A DNA stretch of 64,000 nt from an uncultured Nioella sp. (GCA_947498125.1 CANMJH010000003.1:285808-349807), one strand, 5' to 3'; shown: positions 16,319 through 25,452, counted from the first letter of the stretch. Notes: a model not told the origin generated them from the sequence alone. Made by a program: numbers and translations.

Positions 16319-19300
16319 CTAGAGTCCTTTTCCTTTGGTCATTTCGCGGCGGGATTGCATCGCGGTCCGCGCGATTTGACGCGCGCGCGCCGTGAGTTGA
16401 GAGGAGGAGGACCACTCGTCAAGTTCAGCGGGCGTTACCGGGTTTTCGACCTCCTCGCCCAATAGCAATACAAGAGATTGAGCAAACGCTTTCTCGTTCC
16501 TATTCCCGATCTCGTTGGCAAATTGATACGCTTTCCGTGCGAAATCAACCGCTTGAGAAGGGTCGCCATTCTTTCGTTGGCGTTCTGCGGCGAGGTTTAG
16601 AATATAGGCTAGGCGAGATTTGTCGTCGGCAGCTTCGAGAGCCTTTATCGCACCTCTAAATTCTTGGTCGTTTTGCCGCGAGATGGCGATGATCGCGCGA
16701 GAGAATGGACCCATTGCCCCCTCTCCAATCTTGGTGGCGAGCGTACCCAAATCTCTGGCATATCCAATCGCCGTGTCCGTGAGATTCTGTTCCAGCGCAA
16801 TCATGGCGGCCCAGGTCAGGCACTTGCATTCGCGCCAGCGGTCTTCGATGTCGCGAGCCAATTCCAGAGCTTTCTCAATTTCAGCCGCGGCGCGGGCTAG
16901 GTCTCCATCCCAATAGGCTAGAAGTCCTTGGCTCCAGGATACCTCAATGTCGGATATGCCCTCTTGCTGCGCCAACTTATCGGCGTCATGGCTGAGATCG
17001 GTGGCCTTGGAGATGTCACGGCCCAGTTCCAGCAAACAACGGGCGGAATTCGCAAGTTGCCTCACCCTTTTCTGCGCATCCATTCGCCTTGCTGCTTCGG
17101 CCGCGCGTGTCGTTGCAGCAACCGCTGCCTCAAGATCCCCCAAATCCTGAAAAATGACGGATAGCAGGTACTCGCCCTGCGCGACCTCTTCCGCCATAGC
17201 GTGCTGACTGGCTTTCGATATCAGCGATGAGAGGTCGGAGACCAGATTTGGAGCATTACTGTTCGAAATTCCCGAACTCGATAAGACTTGGACCCCCAGT
17301 AGGGACATGGTCAAACTGATCCGTTCGCTGCCGACATTGAGCTTTGCGGCATGGAACAGACCCTTCCGAGCCAATTCCGACGCTTCGGAATTGGCAAAAG
17401 ACCTCAATGCATATTGCCCAGCGATTACTGCCGCGCGAGCGGCGAGAATGTGCTGATCGGACATTGCGCTATGGTGCAAGATTCGAGCAGCCCGGTCTGG
17501 ATTTGCAGCCATTTCCATCGCCAGAAGTTCGGCAACCCGGCCATGCATGAGACGCCGCCTTATGTTCGATAACCTTTCGTAGGCAGCATCTTTTACGAGG
17601 TCGTGAGTGAACTCAATTGAGCCCGCAGGTAGCGGTCTTATGACCTCGTGATTTTCAAGTTCTTCGATCACATCCAGAGCTATGTGGATGTCCATTCCGG
17701 ATGCTTCGATCACTATGTCTATTGGTATGCTACGCCCAAAAATAGACGCCCAGGAGGCAAGCGAGACTGCCGCCTGGGACAAGCGTTCGATGCGACTTGA
17801 GAGAGAATCTTGCAGCGAAGCTGTTGTCGAACCATTGTTCGCGCGGGCCAACTCTATCAAATAAAACGGATTGCCTTGTGCTTCCCTTACAAGGCCATTC
17901 ACGTCAGTAGCTGGGCCCAACTTATGCGCAAGTGCACTGGCTTCGATCTCGGATAGCCCGGTCAGGGCGATCCTCTGAGCGTCGCTGCCAAGCCCCGATA
18001 TGAGCGTCTGTACCGCTTCATTATCGTCGACCTCACCGGCGCGTGCAGCCAAACAGAAATGCACCTGAACACCCGATAGATGCCGGATGAGATAGCTCAG
18101 CAACGCGCAGGAGGACGGCTCCATCCATTGCAGGTCATCCAGGGCAATCAGGACGGGGCCGAATTGGGATAGATCGGTTAAGTGGTTTCGAAAACCGTCG
18201 AACATCTGCTGTTCCGTCAGGGTTTCGGAACTGCCCGACCTGGCACAAAGCATATCACGCAACTTGTGTTGAATATCCGAAACGACCTCAGTTTCGGCCG
18301 ATTGATCCAGCGCATCCATCCAAACACCGAAAGGGCGCGATCGTTCAACTTCGATCGCACGCGCCGAGAGGCGGCGTGCACCGTACTCTTTGCCTATTTC
18401 AGCTAGAAGCGCGGATTTTCCAATGCCGGGTGCGCCAACGATCAAGGCGACGGCGGAGCTGGAACCATCGAAGGCACTCCGGATAAGCCGACGCTCTGCC
18501 TCACGTCCGATGAAGTGGGCCTGAGATCGCGCGCTCGAACCGGAAGCATCACCCTTGGTCTGCGGATTTTCACAAGACGTATGCAGGTTTGGCGCAGGCA
18601 GCGGAACGGCCTTGCAGGCCTGATCGAGCGCCTGAGACGGCTCAACCCCAAGCTCCAGCCGAAAGATCTTGCGGCATTGTGTTGCCTGCACCGCCGCATC
18701 TTCTGGCCGCCCAAGTGCCAATAGCAACTCAATGACCCTGATGTGAGCCGGTTCCTCAAACGGATTCATCCCAACAAGCTTGTGCGCATATTCAAGCGCA
18801 ACAAAGGGCTGGTCGCTGTGGCGGGAAATAAGCGTATCAAGGATCTCCGCATGGATCCTGCCATATCTTGATCTTTCCGACTGGCACCATTCGTAGAAAC
18901 CATAGCAATCTGATAGTTCCAGACCGTTCAGAAACTCACCCCGATACAACATCTCTATGGCAAGCAGTGTATCGGTCGTGTTGCTTTCGACGTCACCGTA
19001 AACCGCGCCGAAATGTGCAACGTCCACGTCTATAGCAGCGGCGTTCAATTCCACTGTGTTTCTGTTTGCTAAAATCGTTTCCGGCCCAAGGGTCGTGCGC
19101 AATTTGCTCAAGGACCAGCGCAAAGCCCCGCGTGGATCCTCAGCCTCTTGCCAGAGCAAGTCGCACAGCTCGCTTCGTGAACGTGGGCGCGGGCTGGAAA
19201 GCAAATACCCCAGCAAGCCACGGGTCTTCTTGGAGGCAGGAAGGTCGACAGCTTGTCCGTTCAACGCGACCCGCATATGGCCGAAAAGTTCGGCATGCAA

Positions 19301-19336
19301 AGGCGGCGTTTCCCGATTTTCTTCCCTTGGTTGCAA
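16319..19336 (-). CDS. Large transcriptional regulator: OmpR-like HTH + BTAD + AAA ATPase + TPR
   Basis: A 1005-residue STAND-like activator. Residues about 14-85 are an OmpR/SARP-type winged helix (MRVALNGQAVDLPASKKTRG, ending LSKLRTTLG). About 100-245 is the BTAD all-helical domain. An AAA_16 ATPase follows with Walker A GAPGIGKS near 300 and Walker B VLIALDDLQW. The C-terminal ~400 residues are helical TPR-like repeats rich in Ala/Leu/Arg. Such proteins activate adjacent catabolic or secondary-metabolite genes when an effector meets the ATPase/TPR part. It is divergent from the methyltransferase-nitrilase-GFA operon, with a 102-base shared control region, so it is very likely its regulator. 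Base composition looks less GC-biased at third positions than in neighbouring core genes, consistent with transfer; I have not computed this. Confidence 0.88.
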   Translation of the reverse strand: MQPREENRETPPLHAELFGHMRVALNGQAVDLPASKKTRGLLGYLLSSPRPRSRSELCDLLWQEAEDPRGALRWSLSKLRTTLGPETILANRNTVELNAAAIDVDVAHFGAVYGDVESNTTDTLLAIEMLYRGEFLNGLELSDCYGFYEWCQSERSRYGRIHAEILDTLISRHSDQPFVALEYAHKLVGMNPFEEPAHIRVIELLLALGRPEDAAVQATQCRKIFRLELGVEPSQALDQACKAVPLPAPNLHTSCENPQTKGDASGSSARSQAHFIGREAERRLIRSAFDGSSSAVALIVGAPGIGKSALLAEIGKEYGARRLSARAIEVERSRPFGVWMDALDQSAETEVVSDIQHKLRDMLCARSGSSETLTEQQMFDGFRNHLTDLSQFGPVLIALDDLQWMEPSSCALLSYLIRHLSGVQVHFCLAARAGEVDDNEAVQTLISGLGSDAQRIALTGLSEIEASALAHKLGPATDVNGLVREAQGNPFYLIELARANNGSTTASLQDSLSSRIERLSQAAVSLASWASIFGRSIPIDIVIEASGMDIHIALDVIEELENHEVIRPLPAGSIEFTHDLVKDAAYERLSNIRRRLMHGRVAELLAMEMAANPDRAARILHHSAMSDQHILAARAAVIAGQYALRSFANSEASELARKGLFHAAKLNVGSERISLTMSLLGVQVLSSSGISNSNAPNLVSDLSSLISKASQHAMAEEVAQGEYLLSVIFQDLGDLEAAVAATTRAAEAARRMDAQKRVRQLANSARCLLELGRDISKATDLSHDADKLAQQEGISDIEVSWSQGLLAYWDGDLARAAAEIEKALELARDIEDRWRECKCLTWAAMIALEQNLTDTAIGYARDLGTLATKIGEGAMGPFSRAIIAISRQNDQEFRGAIKALEAADDKSRLAYILNLAAERQRKNGDPSQAVDFARKAYQFANEIGNRNEKAFAQSLVLLLGEEVENPVTPAELDEWSSSSQLTARARQIARTAMQSRREMTKGKGL

Positions 19337-19348
19337 AATTCCACTTTC

Positions 19349-19368
19349 TTCAAACGCTGGTTCAAACG
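19349..19368. promoter_or_regulatory. Direct repeat TTCAAACG in the divergent control region
   Basis: Two identical octamers TTCAAACG (19349-19356 and 19361-19368) are 12 bases apart start to start. They lie between the BTAD regulator and the methyltransferase gene, 70 bases before the latter. SARP-type winged helices bind tandem direct repeats with a spacing close to one helical turn, so this is a plausible operator for the adjacent regulator. Confidence 0.45.
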
Positions 19369-19438
19369 ATCAGCTGCGATTGTGTCCTCGTCAACAAGCA
19401 ACACACGGGCCTCCAAACCCGGAATTCGGAGAAACAAA

Positions 19439-20296
19439 ATGACGACAGCACAATTCAACCCTGTAGCATATAAGACAGCAACCACCCAGCAATGGCAAAG
19501 CGCCGCCAAAGCCTGGAGCGACTGGAGCGGTACACTGCGTGAATGGCTTGGGCCGGCCACTGAAATCATGATCGACGTCGCCGAGATCGCCAAGGGCGCA
19601 AAAGTTCTGGACGTGGCTGCTGGCGCGGGAGATCAATCGATGCAGATCGCCGACCGTGTTGGTTCGGAAGGCTTTGTACTGGCCACAGACATTTCTCCAA
19701 ACATTCTGGACTATGCTGCGGCCAACGCTCAGTCCAGCGGCTACGGCCAGATCGACTTTCAGGTGATGGATGGCGAGAATTTAACAGCCACACCGGAACA
19801 GTTCGATGCCGTCGTGTCCCGCGTCGGTCTGATATATTTCCCTGACCAGATGAAAGCCCTGAAGGGCATCCGAAGGGCCCTGAAACCGGGTGGCTGGTTT
19901 TCCGCGATTGTCTATTCCACGCCAGAAAACAACGGCTTCTTTTCCATACCCGTCAGCATCATACGAACTGCGGCGCAATTGCCTCCACCTGCAAAAGGTC
20001 AACCTGGACCGTTCAGCCTCGGTCAGCCCGGTGTCCTGGCGGACTTGCTGCGGGACGCTGGCTTCCAAAACGTACTCGAGAAAACCCTCTCCGCCCCGCT
20101 GGAGCTACCAACCGCGGCCGATTGCGTTCGCTTCGAACGTGAAAGCTTTGGAGCACTTCACGAAATGCTCAAAGGGCTCGACGCAGACGAACAATCTAGG
20201 GTTTGGAATGAAATCGAAACTGCACTGTGTGCATTCGAGAGCGACAAAGGCTTTACCGGCCCCTGCGAACTGATCGTCGTCGCCGGTCAGAAGTGA
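19439..20296 (+). CDS. Class I SAM-dependent methyltransferase
   Basis: A 285-residue enzyme. I take the ATG at 19439, preceded by GGAG, over the in-frame extension that overlaps the divergent gene. Motif I is AKVLDVAAGAGDQSMQIA, motif II contains VLATDISPNILDYA, the acidic loop is QVMDGENL and the post-motif reads VVSRVGLIYFPDQMKALKGIRRALKPGGWF, as in UbiE/Methyltransf_11 enzymes. The N-terminal QQWQSAAKAWSDWSGTLREWLG helix resembles small-molecule methyltransferases. The substrate is unknown. It is the first gene of the operon with the nitrilase and the GFA protein, and presumably acts on the same compound or a product of it. Confidence 0.85.
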   Translation: MTTAQFNPVAYKTATTQQWQSAAKAWSDWSGTLREWLGPATEIMIDVAEIAKGAKVLDVAAGAGDQSMQIADRVGSEGFVLATDISPNILDYAAANAQSSGYGQIDFQVMDGENLTATPEQFDAVVSRVGLIYFPDQMKALKGIRRALKPGGWFSAIVYSTPENNGFFSIPVSIIRTAAQLPPPAKGQPGPFSLGQPGVLADLLRDAGFQNVLEKTLSAPLELPTAADCVRFERESFGALHEMLKGLDADEQSRVWNEIETALCAFESDKGFTGPCELIVVAGQK

Positions 20297-20396
20297 CCTC
20301 AATCCAATCAACAATACCGTGGTCAGCAAGCCGCATCGCAACATAAAGATCGATGCGCGGGTTTACACGCCACATCGAAAGCAAAGGAAACCCCCA

Positions 20397-21335
20397 ATGA
20401 CAAAAGTAGCAATCATCCAAGAACCCCCAGTCTATCTGAACCTTTTCGCCACCATGGACCGCGCCGTGGAGCTTGTCGAAAAAGCGGCCCGGGATGGGGC
20501 CAAGCTGACAGTGTTTCCCGAAGCCTGGTTTCCCGGCTACCCTACCTTCGTCTGGCGTCTTCCGCCCGGTGCAGGCATGGGTAAAACAGACGATCTGTTT
20601 GCGAAATTGCAGACTAATTCAATCGACCTGAGCCAGAACGGTTTCGCGCCCTTGCAAGAGGCCGCTCGTGAAAATGATATGGTGATAGTTGCAGGCTATC
20701 AAGAGCTCGACGGAGAGGTCTCGGGATCAACTCTTTTCAATTCTTGCATCACCATCGATGCCGACGGCCGTATCGTGAACAACCACCGCAAGCTGATGCC
20801 GACCAATCCAGAACGCATGGTCTGGGGTTTTGGCGACGGGTCCGGTCTGAACGTGGTCGATACGGCCGTTGGTCGCATTGGCGCCCTGATTTGCTGGGAA
20901 AACTACATGCCCATGGCGCGCGCTGCGCTATATGCCCAAAACATCGACATCTACGTCGCCCCCACTTGGGACAGCGGCGATACCTGGCTGGCCACAATGC
21001 AGCACATCGCCCGAGAAGGTGGTTGTTGGGTGATCGGATGCGCCACAGCTCTGGAGGCATCAGACATCCCCACCGACATCCCGCACTATGACGAACTGTT
21101 CCCGAACAATGACGAATGGGTCAATCCGGGTGACGCAGTCGTCTACAAACCCTTTGGCGGTGTGTCAGCCGGGCCTATGCATCGTGAAAAAGGCCTGCTG
21201 GTGGCCGAAATCGACGTCAGCGCCGCGCGCGCTTCACGCCGGAAATTTGACGCAAGCGGCCACTATGCCCGCCCGGATGTTTTCAAGCTTTCAGTTAACC
21301 GAGCAGCAATGCAACCCGTCGCGTTTACCGACTAG
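20397..21335 (+). CDS. Nitrilase
   Basis: A 312-residue nitrilase-superfamily enzyme with the catalytic triad intact: Glu42 in FPEAWFPGYP, Lys132 in HRKLMPTNPERMVWGFGDGS and Cys166 in ALICWENYMP. The CWENYMP and FGDGS forms are typical of true nitrilases (EC 3.5.5.1) and cyanide-degrading relatives, rather than amidases or beta-ureidopropionase. It should convert a nitrile to the carboxylate and ammonia. The ATG at 20397 follows AAAGGA; the longer frame is not supported. It lies between the methyltransferase and GFA genes on one strand. Confidence 0.92.
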   Translation: MTKVAIIQEPPVYLNLFATMDRAVELVEKAARDGAKLTVFPEAWFPGYPTFVWRLPPGAGMGKTDDLFAKLQTNSIDLSQNGFAPLQEAARENDMVIVAGYQELDGEVSGSTLFNSCITIDADGRIVNNHRKLMPTNPERMVWGFGDGSGLNVVDTAVGRIGALICWENYMPMARAALYAQNIDIYVAPTWDSGDTWLATMQHIAREGGCWVIGCATALEASDIPTDIPHYDELFPNNDEWVNPGDAVVYKPFGGVSAGPMHREKGLLVAEIDVSAARASRRKFDASGHYARPDVFKLSVNRAAMQPVAFTD

Positions 21336-21360
21336 CCACAAGGAAAGAAGGAGAATTACC

Positions 21361-21792
21361 ATGTCCAATTCAACTTATAGCGGCCAATGCTTCTGCGGGA
21401 CCGTAAAATTCAGGGTCTCGGGAACACCGGAAGGAATGGGATATTGCCACTGTGAAAGCTGCCGCTCCTGGTCGGCGTCTCCTGTGAACGGTTTCACCCT
21501 CTGGGATCCTCGGAACCTAGAGATCACCGAAGGCGAAGACCATGTTGGCGAGTACCACAAGACCGAAAACAGCCATCGTAAATTCTGCACGAATTGTGGC
21601 GGGCACCTCATGACTGATCATCCGGAAATGGGCTTGGTGGACGTCTTTTCAGCAATGCTCCCAGAACTTGAATTCAAGCCCGGATTGCATGTCCACTATG
21701 GCGAAAAGACATTGTCTGTTCCTGATGGCCTGCCGAAATATGCCGATCTGCCAGCAGAACTTGGTGGTTCGGGTGCGCAGCTTGCAGAATGA
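21361..21792 (+). CDS. GFA-family zinc protein
   Basis: A 143-residue protein of the GFA (glutathione-dependent formaldehyde-activating enzyme) fold. Zinc ligands are visible as CFCG near residue 10, CHCESC near 35-40 and CTNCGG near 80, the three-cluster pattern of the family. Most members have no proven formaldehyde activity and may handle glutathione adducts. An AAGAAGGAG ribosome site precedes the ATG. It is 25 bases after the nitrilase stop and is the last gene of the three-gene operon. A role in disposal of a reactive product of the nitrilase/methyltransferase steps is inference. Confidence 0.85.
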   Translation: MSNSTYSGQCFCGTVKFRVSGTPEGMGYCHCESCRSWSASPVNGFTLWDPRNLEITEGEDHVGEYHKTENSHRKFCTNCGGHLMTDHPEMGLVDVFSAMLPELEFKPGLHVHYGEKTLSVPDGLPKYADLPAELGGSGAQLAE

Positions 21793-22097
21793 GACCAACC
21801 TGTCTCCAGGGCCAACGGTGACTGGCAGCACCAACCCGAGCTGCCCACCACCAAGATCGACCGCTCGTTGTGCTTGCATCGGGTGGTTGTTTTCCGCGTT
21901 CCCTTTCAGAGTTGTTTGAGGTGATGCACATATTGCCGACATCGGAGCGCATGCGGCGAATGTTCACTTCGTCCCGCATTGCCGCCATTCAAAATCCCTT
22001 CAGAACTTTGCTGTCCGGCGATCCATTCCGCCGCACCGCCTTGCACCTTCCCCCTCCCAAGCCTACTAAGGTTATAGCCAAATAGAGGAGGGCGTCG
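21793..22097. other. Right flank of the fabA/fabB insertion; fabB upstream region
   Basis: 305 bases with no supported gene. The left part carries open but unconvincing frames on both strands. The last 20 bases hold the fabB ribosome site GAGGAGGG (about 22085). Because fabB is now cut off from the fabA promoter, this segment must contain a promoter for fabB-fabI unless readthrough from the accessory operon drives them. I see no terminator between the GFA gene and fabB. Confidence 0.5.
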
Positions 22098-23327
22098 ATG
22101 CGCCGAGTTGTTGTCACCGGGCTTGGGGTAGTCTCCCCGATCGGGAATAATGCAGATGAGGTGACCGCCTCTCTGAAAGCCGGGAAATCGGGCATCGAAC
22201 CTGTCGAGGTGATGGCCGAGCACGGGTTCCGCAGCCAAATCGCGGGTACTCTGGACATTGATCTCAAAGAGCATGTTGATAAGCGCGCGCTTCGGTTCAT
22301 GGGGCCGGGTGCCGCCTATGCCCATATTGCGATGGGGCAGGCGATTGCCGATGCGGGATTGACGGAAGACGACGTGGTGAACCCGCGTACTGGCCTGATT
22401 GCCGGTTCTGGCGGCCCCTCGACTTCAGCGATGTTCGCGGCGCATCAATCCGTTTTGAAAACAAATGCCACCAAGCGTATTGGGCCCTTTGCGGTTCCTA
22501 AATGCATGAGTTCGACCATTTCGGCTAACCTTGCCACGGCTTATCAGATCAAAGGGATCAATTATTCGATCACCTCGGCCTGTTCGACCAGCCTGCATTG
22601 TATTGGCTCGGCGGCAGAACAGATCCAGTTCGGCAAGCAAGACGTGATGTTCGCTGGCGGCGCTGAGGAACTGGACTGGACGCTTTCCTGCCTCTTTGAC
22701 GCAATGGGCGCGATGAGCAGCAAGTATAACGACACTCCCGAACGCGCATCCCGCGCCTTTGACGCAAATCGCGATGGGTTTGTCATCGGCGGCGGCGGCG
22801 CGATTGTGGTTCTCGAAGAGCTTGAGCGCGCCAAAGCGCGTGGCGCGACAATCTACGCGGAAGTAACCGGGTTTGGCGCGACTTCGGATGGCGCCGACAT
22901 GGTTGCGCCCTCGGGTGAAGGCGGCGAACGTGCGATGAACCTCGCGCTGGCAACATTGCCCGAAGGGCGCGAGATCAGCTATATCAACGCGCATGGCACC
23001 TCGACCCCTGTGGGCGATGTGGGTGAGGTTGAAGCGGTCCGGCGCGCCTTTGAGGGCAAAACACAGCCGCCAATTAGTTCGACCAAATCGATGACCGGCC
23101 ACGCCCAAGGCGCGGCTGGCGCATTAGAGGCGGTGTTCTGCCTGCTGATGCTCAAGGGTGATTTCATTACGCCATCTATTAATGTCGAAACACTGGATCC
23201 GGCCCTGAACGAAGGCGAGATCGCGACCGAGCTGGTTGAAAATGCCGGGCTTGATAGTGTGATGACCAATTCATTTGGCTTTGGGGGCACCAATGGCTCC
23301 ATGGTCCTGTCAAAATATAACGGATAA
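22098..23327 (+). CDS. fabB: 3-oxoacyl-[ACP] synthase I FabB
   Basis: A 409-residue ketosynthase. The Cys-His-His triad is Cys162 in [10 protein letters not shown], His299 in [11 protein letters not shown] and His335 in [11 protein letters not shown], with Lys330 of STKS. It starts [16 protein letters not shown] and ends [17 protein letters not shown], as in the FabB clade. It elongates the cis-3-decenoyl-ACP made by FabA. The fabI start lies six bases after its stop. Its usual place directly behind fabA is taken by the accessory cluster. Confidence 0.97.
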   Translation: MRRVVVTGLGVVSPIGNNADEVTASLKAGKSGIEPVEVMAEHGFRSQIAGTLDIDLKEHVDKRALRFMGPGAAYAHIAMGQAIADAGLTEDDVVNPRTGLIAGSGGPSTSAMFAAHQSVLKTNATKRIGPFAVPKCMSSTISANLATAYQIKGINYSITSACSTSLHCIGSAAEQIQFGKQDVMFAGGAEELDWTLSCLFDAMGAMSSKYNDTPERASRAFDANRDGFVIGGGGAIVVLEELERAKARGATIYAEVTGFGATSDGADMVAPSGEGGERAMNLALATLPEGREISYINAHGTSTPVGDVGEVEAVRRAFEGKTQPPISSTKSMTGHAQGAAGALEAVFCLLMLKGDFITPSINVETLDPALNEGEIATELVENAGLDSVMTNSFGFGGTNGSMVLSKYNG

Positions 23328-23333
23328 GAACCA

Positions 23334-24122
23334 ATGGCTGATTTGATGAAGGGCAAACGCGGGCTGGTTATGGGCGTTGCCAATGACCGTTCGATTGCAT
23401 GGGGAATTGCAAGCGCGCTGCATGCGGAAGGTGCCGAATTGGCGTTTTCCTATCAGGGTGATGCGTTTGGAAAGCGTGTGGCGCCTTTGGCTGAAAAGGT
23501 TGGCGCCAAATTGTTGGTTGATGTCGATGTCACCGATGATGCGTCACTGGACGCGTGTTTTGCCAAGATCGAGGAAGAATGGGGAAGCCTGGATTTTGTG
23601 ATCCACGCCATCGCGTTTTCTGACAAGAACGAGCTTGCCGGGCGGTTCATCGACACCAGCCGCGACAACTTCAAAAACTCGCTGACCATATCTTGCTATT
23701 CGCTGATCGATGTCGCGCGCCGGGCCGAGCCGTTGATGAAAGACGGCGGTACGATCCTGACATTGACCTATATGGGCTCAAATCGCGTGACCCCGTTTTA
23801 TAACGTCATGGGCGTGGCCAAAGCCGCATTGGAAAGCGCCGTGCGTTATCTGGCCAATGACATGGGTCCAAATGGCATCCGCGTGAACGCGATCAGCCCC
23901 GGCCCAATGAAAACGCTGGCGGGTGCGGCCATTTCGGGCGCGCGCAAGACCTTTAAGACGACACAGAACAACTCGCCCTTGCGCGATAACGCGACGCTGG
24001 AATCCATCGGCGGCACCGCGGTTTATCTTGCGTCGGACTACGGGGCCTGCACGACGGGTGAAGTGATCATCGTTGATGGTGGCTTCCATGTTCTTGGGAT
24101 GAACCAGCCTGAAAACCTTTGA
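23334..24122 (+). CDS. fabI: Enoyl-[ACP] reductase (NADH) FabI
   Basis: A 262-residue short-chain reductase of the FabI type. The cofactor loop is GLVMGVANDRSIAWGIA rather than the TGxxxGIG of ordinary SDRs, and the catalytic pair is in YNVMGVAKAALE, i.e. the Tyr-(Xaa)6-Lys arrangement of FabI. It carries out the last reduction of each fatty acid elongation cycle. It is co-transcribed with fabB, six bases upstream, and a strong terminator follows. Confidence 0.96.
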   Translation: MADLMKGKRGLVMGVANDRSIAWGIASALHAEGAELAFSYQGDAFGKRVAPLAEKVGAKLLVDVDVTDDASLDACFAKIEEEWGSLDFVIHAIAFSDKNELAGRFIDTSRDNFKNSLTISCYSLIDVARRAEPLMKDGGTILTLTYMGSNRVTPFYNVMGVAKAALESAVRYLANDMGPNGIRVNAISPGPMKTLAGAAISGARKTFKTTQNNSPLRDNATLESIGGTAVYLASDYGACTTGEVIIVDGGFHVLGMNQPENL

Positions 24123-24140
24123 TTTTTGGGTCTAAATGCA

Positions 24141-24170
24141 AAAAAGGCCGCCCGTGCAAGGCGGCCTTTT
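24141..24170 (+). terminator. Rho-independent terminator after fabI
   Basis: An 11-base perfect stem AAAAGGCCGCC / GGCGGCCTTTT with loop CGTGCAA ends in a T run and is followed by more T at 24175-24179. The flanking A and T tracts would allow function on both strands, and the gene to the right converges. Confidence 0.9.
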
Positions 24171-24188
24171 CGCGTTTTTGGGGCTAGC

Positions 24189-24599
24189 TTACGCCCATCT
24201 GTAATGCGGGGCGCGTTCCCCTTTTATGAACCGCGTGAAATCGGTGCCGTCCACAATCAACGACACGGCATTGGTCGCGGTCAAAAGCATCAGCCAATTG
24301 GCAAGGGCGGGTTGGCTTGCAATGACCTCAATCCGCGTTGCCATCCATGCAAACATTGGCAGCCACAGAACATGGACGGACCCAAGGATGCGCGTGAAGC
24401 CAGATTGTTTGTAGATCACGGTTTGAGCAGCAACGGCCAGAAACGTCACGGCCAGAACAACCTGCGCTTCGATATGGGTGATGAAGTAGAGGCAAGCGGC
24501 ATTCACCGCCACCAGCCAGACGCACCATAGACGCGGCAGCCAGCGAAACCGCAAATAAACGATACCAAAAAGTTCTAAGGCGCTTTTGAGATAGACCAT
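24189..24599 (-). CDS. Small integral membrane protein of unknown family
   Basis: A 136-residue protein with about four hydrophobic helices (near 8-28 weakly, 26-42, 45-62 and 72-90, with another around 98-116). I recognise no domain. Charged ends (LRFRWLPRLW near the start, FIKGERAPHYRW at the end) frame the helices. It is divergent from the HxlR regulator across 151 bases with a clear palindromic operator, and is the obvious target of that regulator. Confidence 0.7.
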   Translation of the reverse strand: MVYLKSALELFGIVYLRFRWLPRLWCVWLVAVNAACLYFITHIEAQVVLAVTFLAVAAQTVIYKQSGFTRILGSVHVLWLPMFAWMATRIEVIASQPALANWLMLLTATNAVSLIVDGTDFTRFIKGERAPHYRWA

Positions 24600-24689
24600 G
24601 GATTTATTCCTTCGATTGATCCTGAATATGTTGATGGTCTTTTGCTAACCGGCATCGCTGCGCCTCAATACTGCGCGAATGATAGTAAC

Positions 24690-24710
24690 CAACTACGGAT
24701 TGCGTAGTTG
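24690..24710. promoter_or_regulatory. Palindromic operator between HxlR gene and membrane-protein gene
   Basis: CAACTACG (24690-24697), spacer GATTG, CGTAGTTG (24703-24710): a perfect 8-base inverted repeat. It is 40 bases upstream of the HxlR start and 91 bases upstream of the divergent membrane protein. HxlR dimers bind palindromes of this size, so autoregulation and control of the neighbour are likely. Confidence 0.6.
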
Positions 24711-24750
24711 CTCTGGGCTGCGCTAGGATTTGGAGAACAGGAGGTCGCGC

Positions 24751-25452
24751 ATGAAAAATTACGGACAGTTTTGCCCCATCGCCAAATCAACCGAGATTCT
24801 GGGGGATTCCTGGTCGCTTCTGATTGTGCGCGAGCTGCTTTTGGGCAGCACCAAGTTTTCGATGTTCCAACGGGGGATGCCTAAAATCTCGCCCACAGTT
24901 TTAAATACGCGGCTCAAGGATCTTGAGGCCCATGGCGTCATCTCAAAACGCCCGATTTCCGGTCAACGCGGCCATGAATACAGGCTGACCCCTGCCGGGC
25001 GCGAACTGGCCCCGATTGTTGAAGGTTTGGCGGTCTGGGGCATGCGATGGGCCCGCGATGAGATGCGCAGCGAGGATATGGATGTCTCATTCCTTATGTT
25101 TGATATCCAACGCAATGTAAGACAAAGCGAGCTGCCGGATGGCGAAACGGTGCTTTGTTTTCAATACCCGGATCTGGATGCATTCGGAACGTGGTGGGTC
25201 ATCTGCGACGGCGCTGAAGTAGATCTTTGCTATCAGGACCCCGGTAAGGACGTGACCGCATACCTGACCGCGCAATCCGCTGATATGATTGGTATTTGGA
25301 TGGGGGATATTTCGCTTTCTGAGGCGCGTAAGGATGGGCGGCTGACCCTGATTGGCGACAGGTATATCTGCAATAGTCTGACGCGCTGGTTTCCCTGTTC
25401 TTCTGCCGCGGGGGTGCCACGCCCAACGGCTGAAGAACGCTTTGCGGGCTGA
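24751..25452 (+). CDS. HxlR-family transcriptional regulator with C-terminal extension
   Basis: A 233-residue protein. The ATG at 24751 follows AGGAGG at 24739-24744. The first about 105 residues are a HxlR winged helix: CPIAKSTEILGDSWSLLIVRELLLGSTKF, PKISPTVLNTRLKDLEAHGVISKR, and YRLTPAGRELAPIV. Typical HxlR proteins end here. This one has a further 125-residue domain (from about MDVSFLMFDIQRNVRQ) that resembles an SCP2/sterol-carrier-like ligand pocket, a form seen in some longer HxlR relatives. It could bind the effector. It faces the membrane protein gene across a palindromic operator. Confidence 0.85.
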   Translation: MKNYGQFCPIAKSTEILGDSWSLLIVRELLLGSTKFSMFQRGMPKISPTVLNTRLKDLEAHGVISKRPISGQRGHEYRLTPAGRELAPIVEGLAVWGMRWARDEMRSEDMDVSFLMFDIQRNVRQSELPDGETVLCFQYPDLDAFGTWWVICDGAEVDLCYQDPGKDVTAYLTAQSADMIGIWMGDISLSEARKDGRLTLIGDRYICNSLTRWFPCSSAAGVPRPTAEERFAG

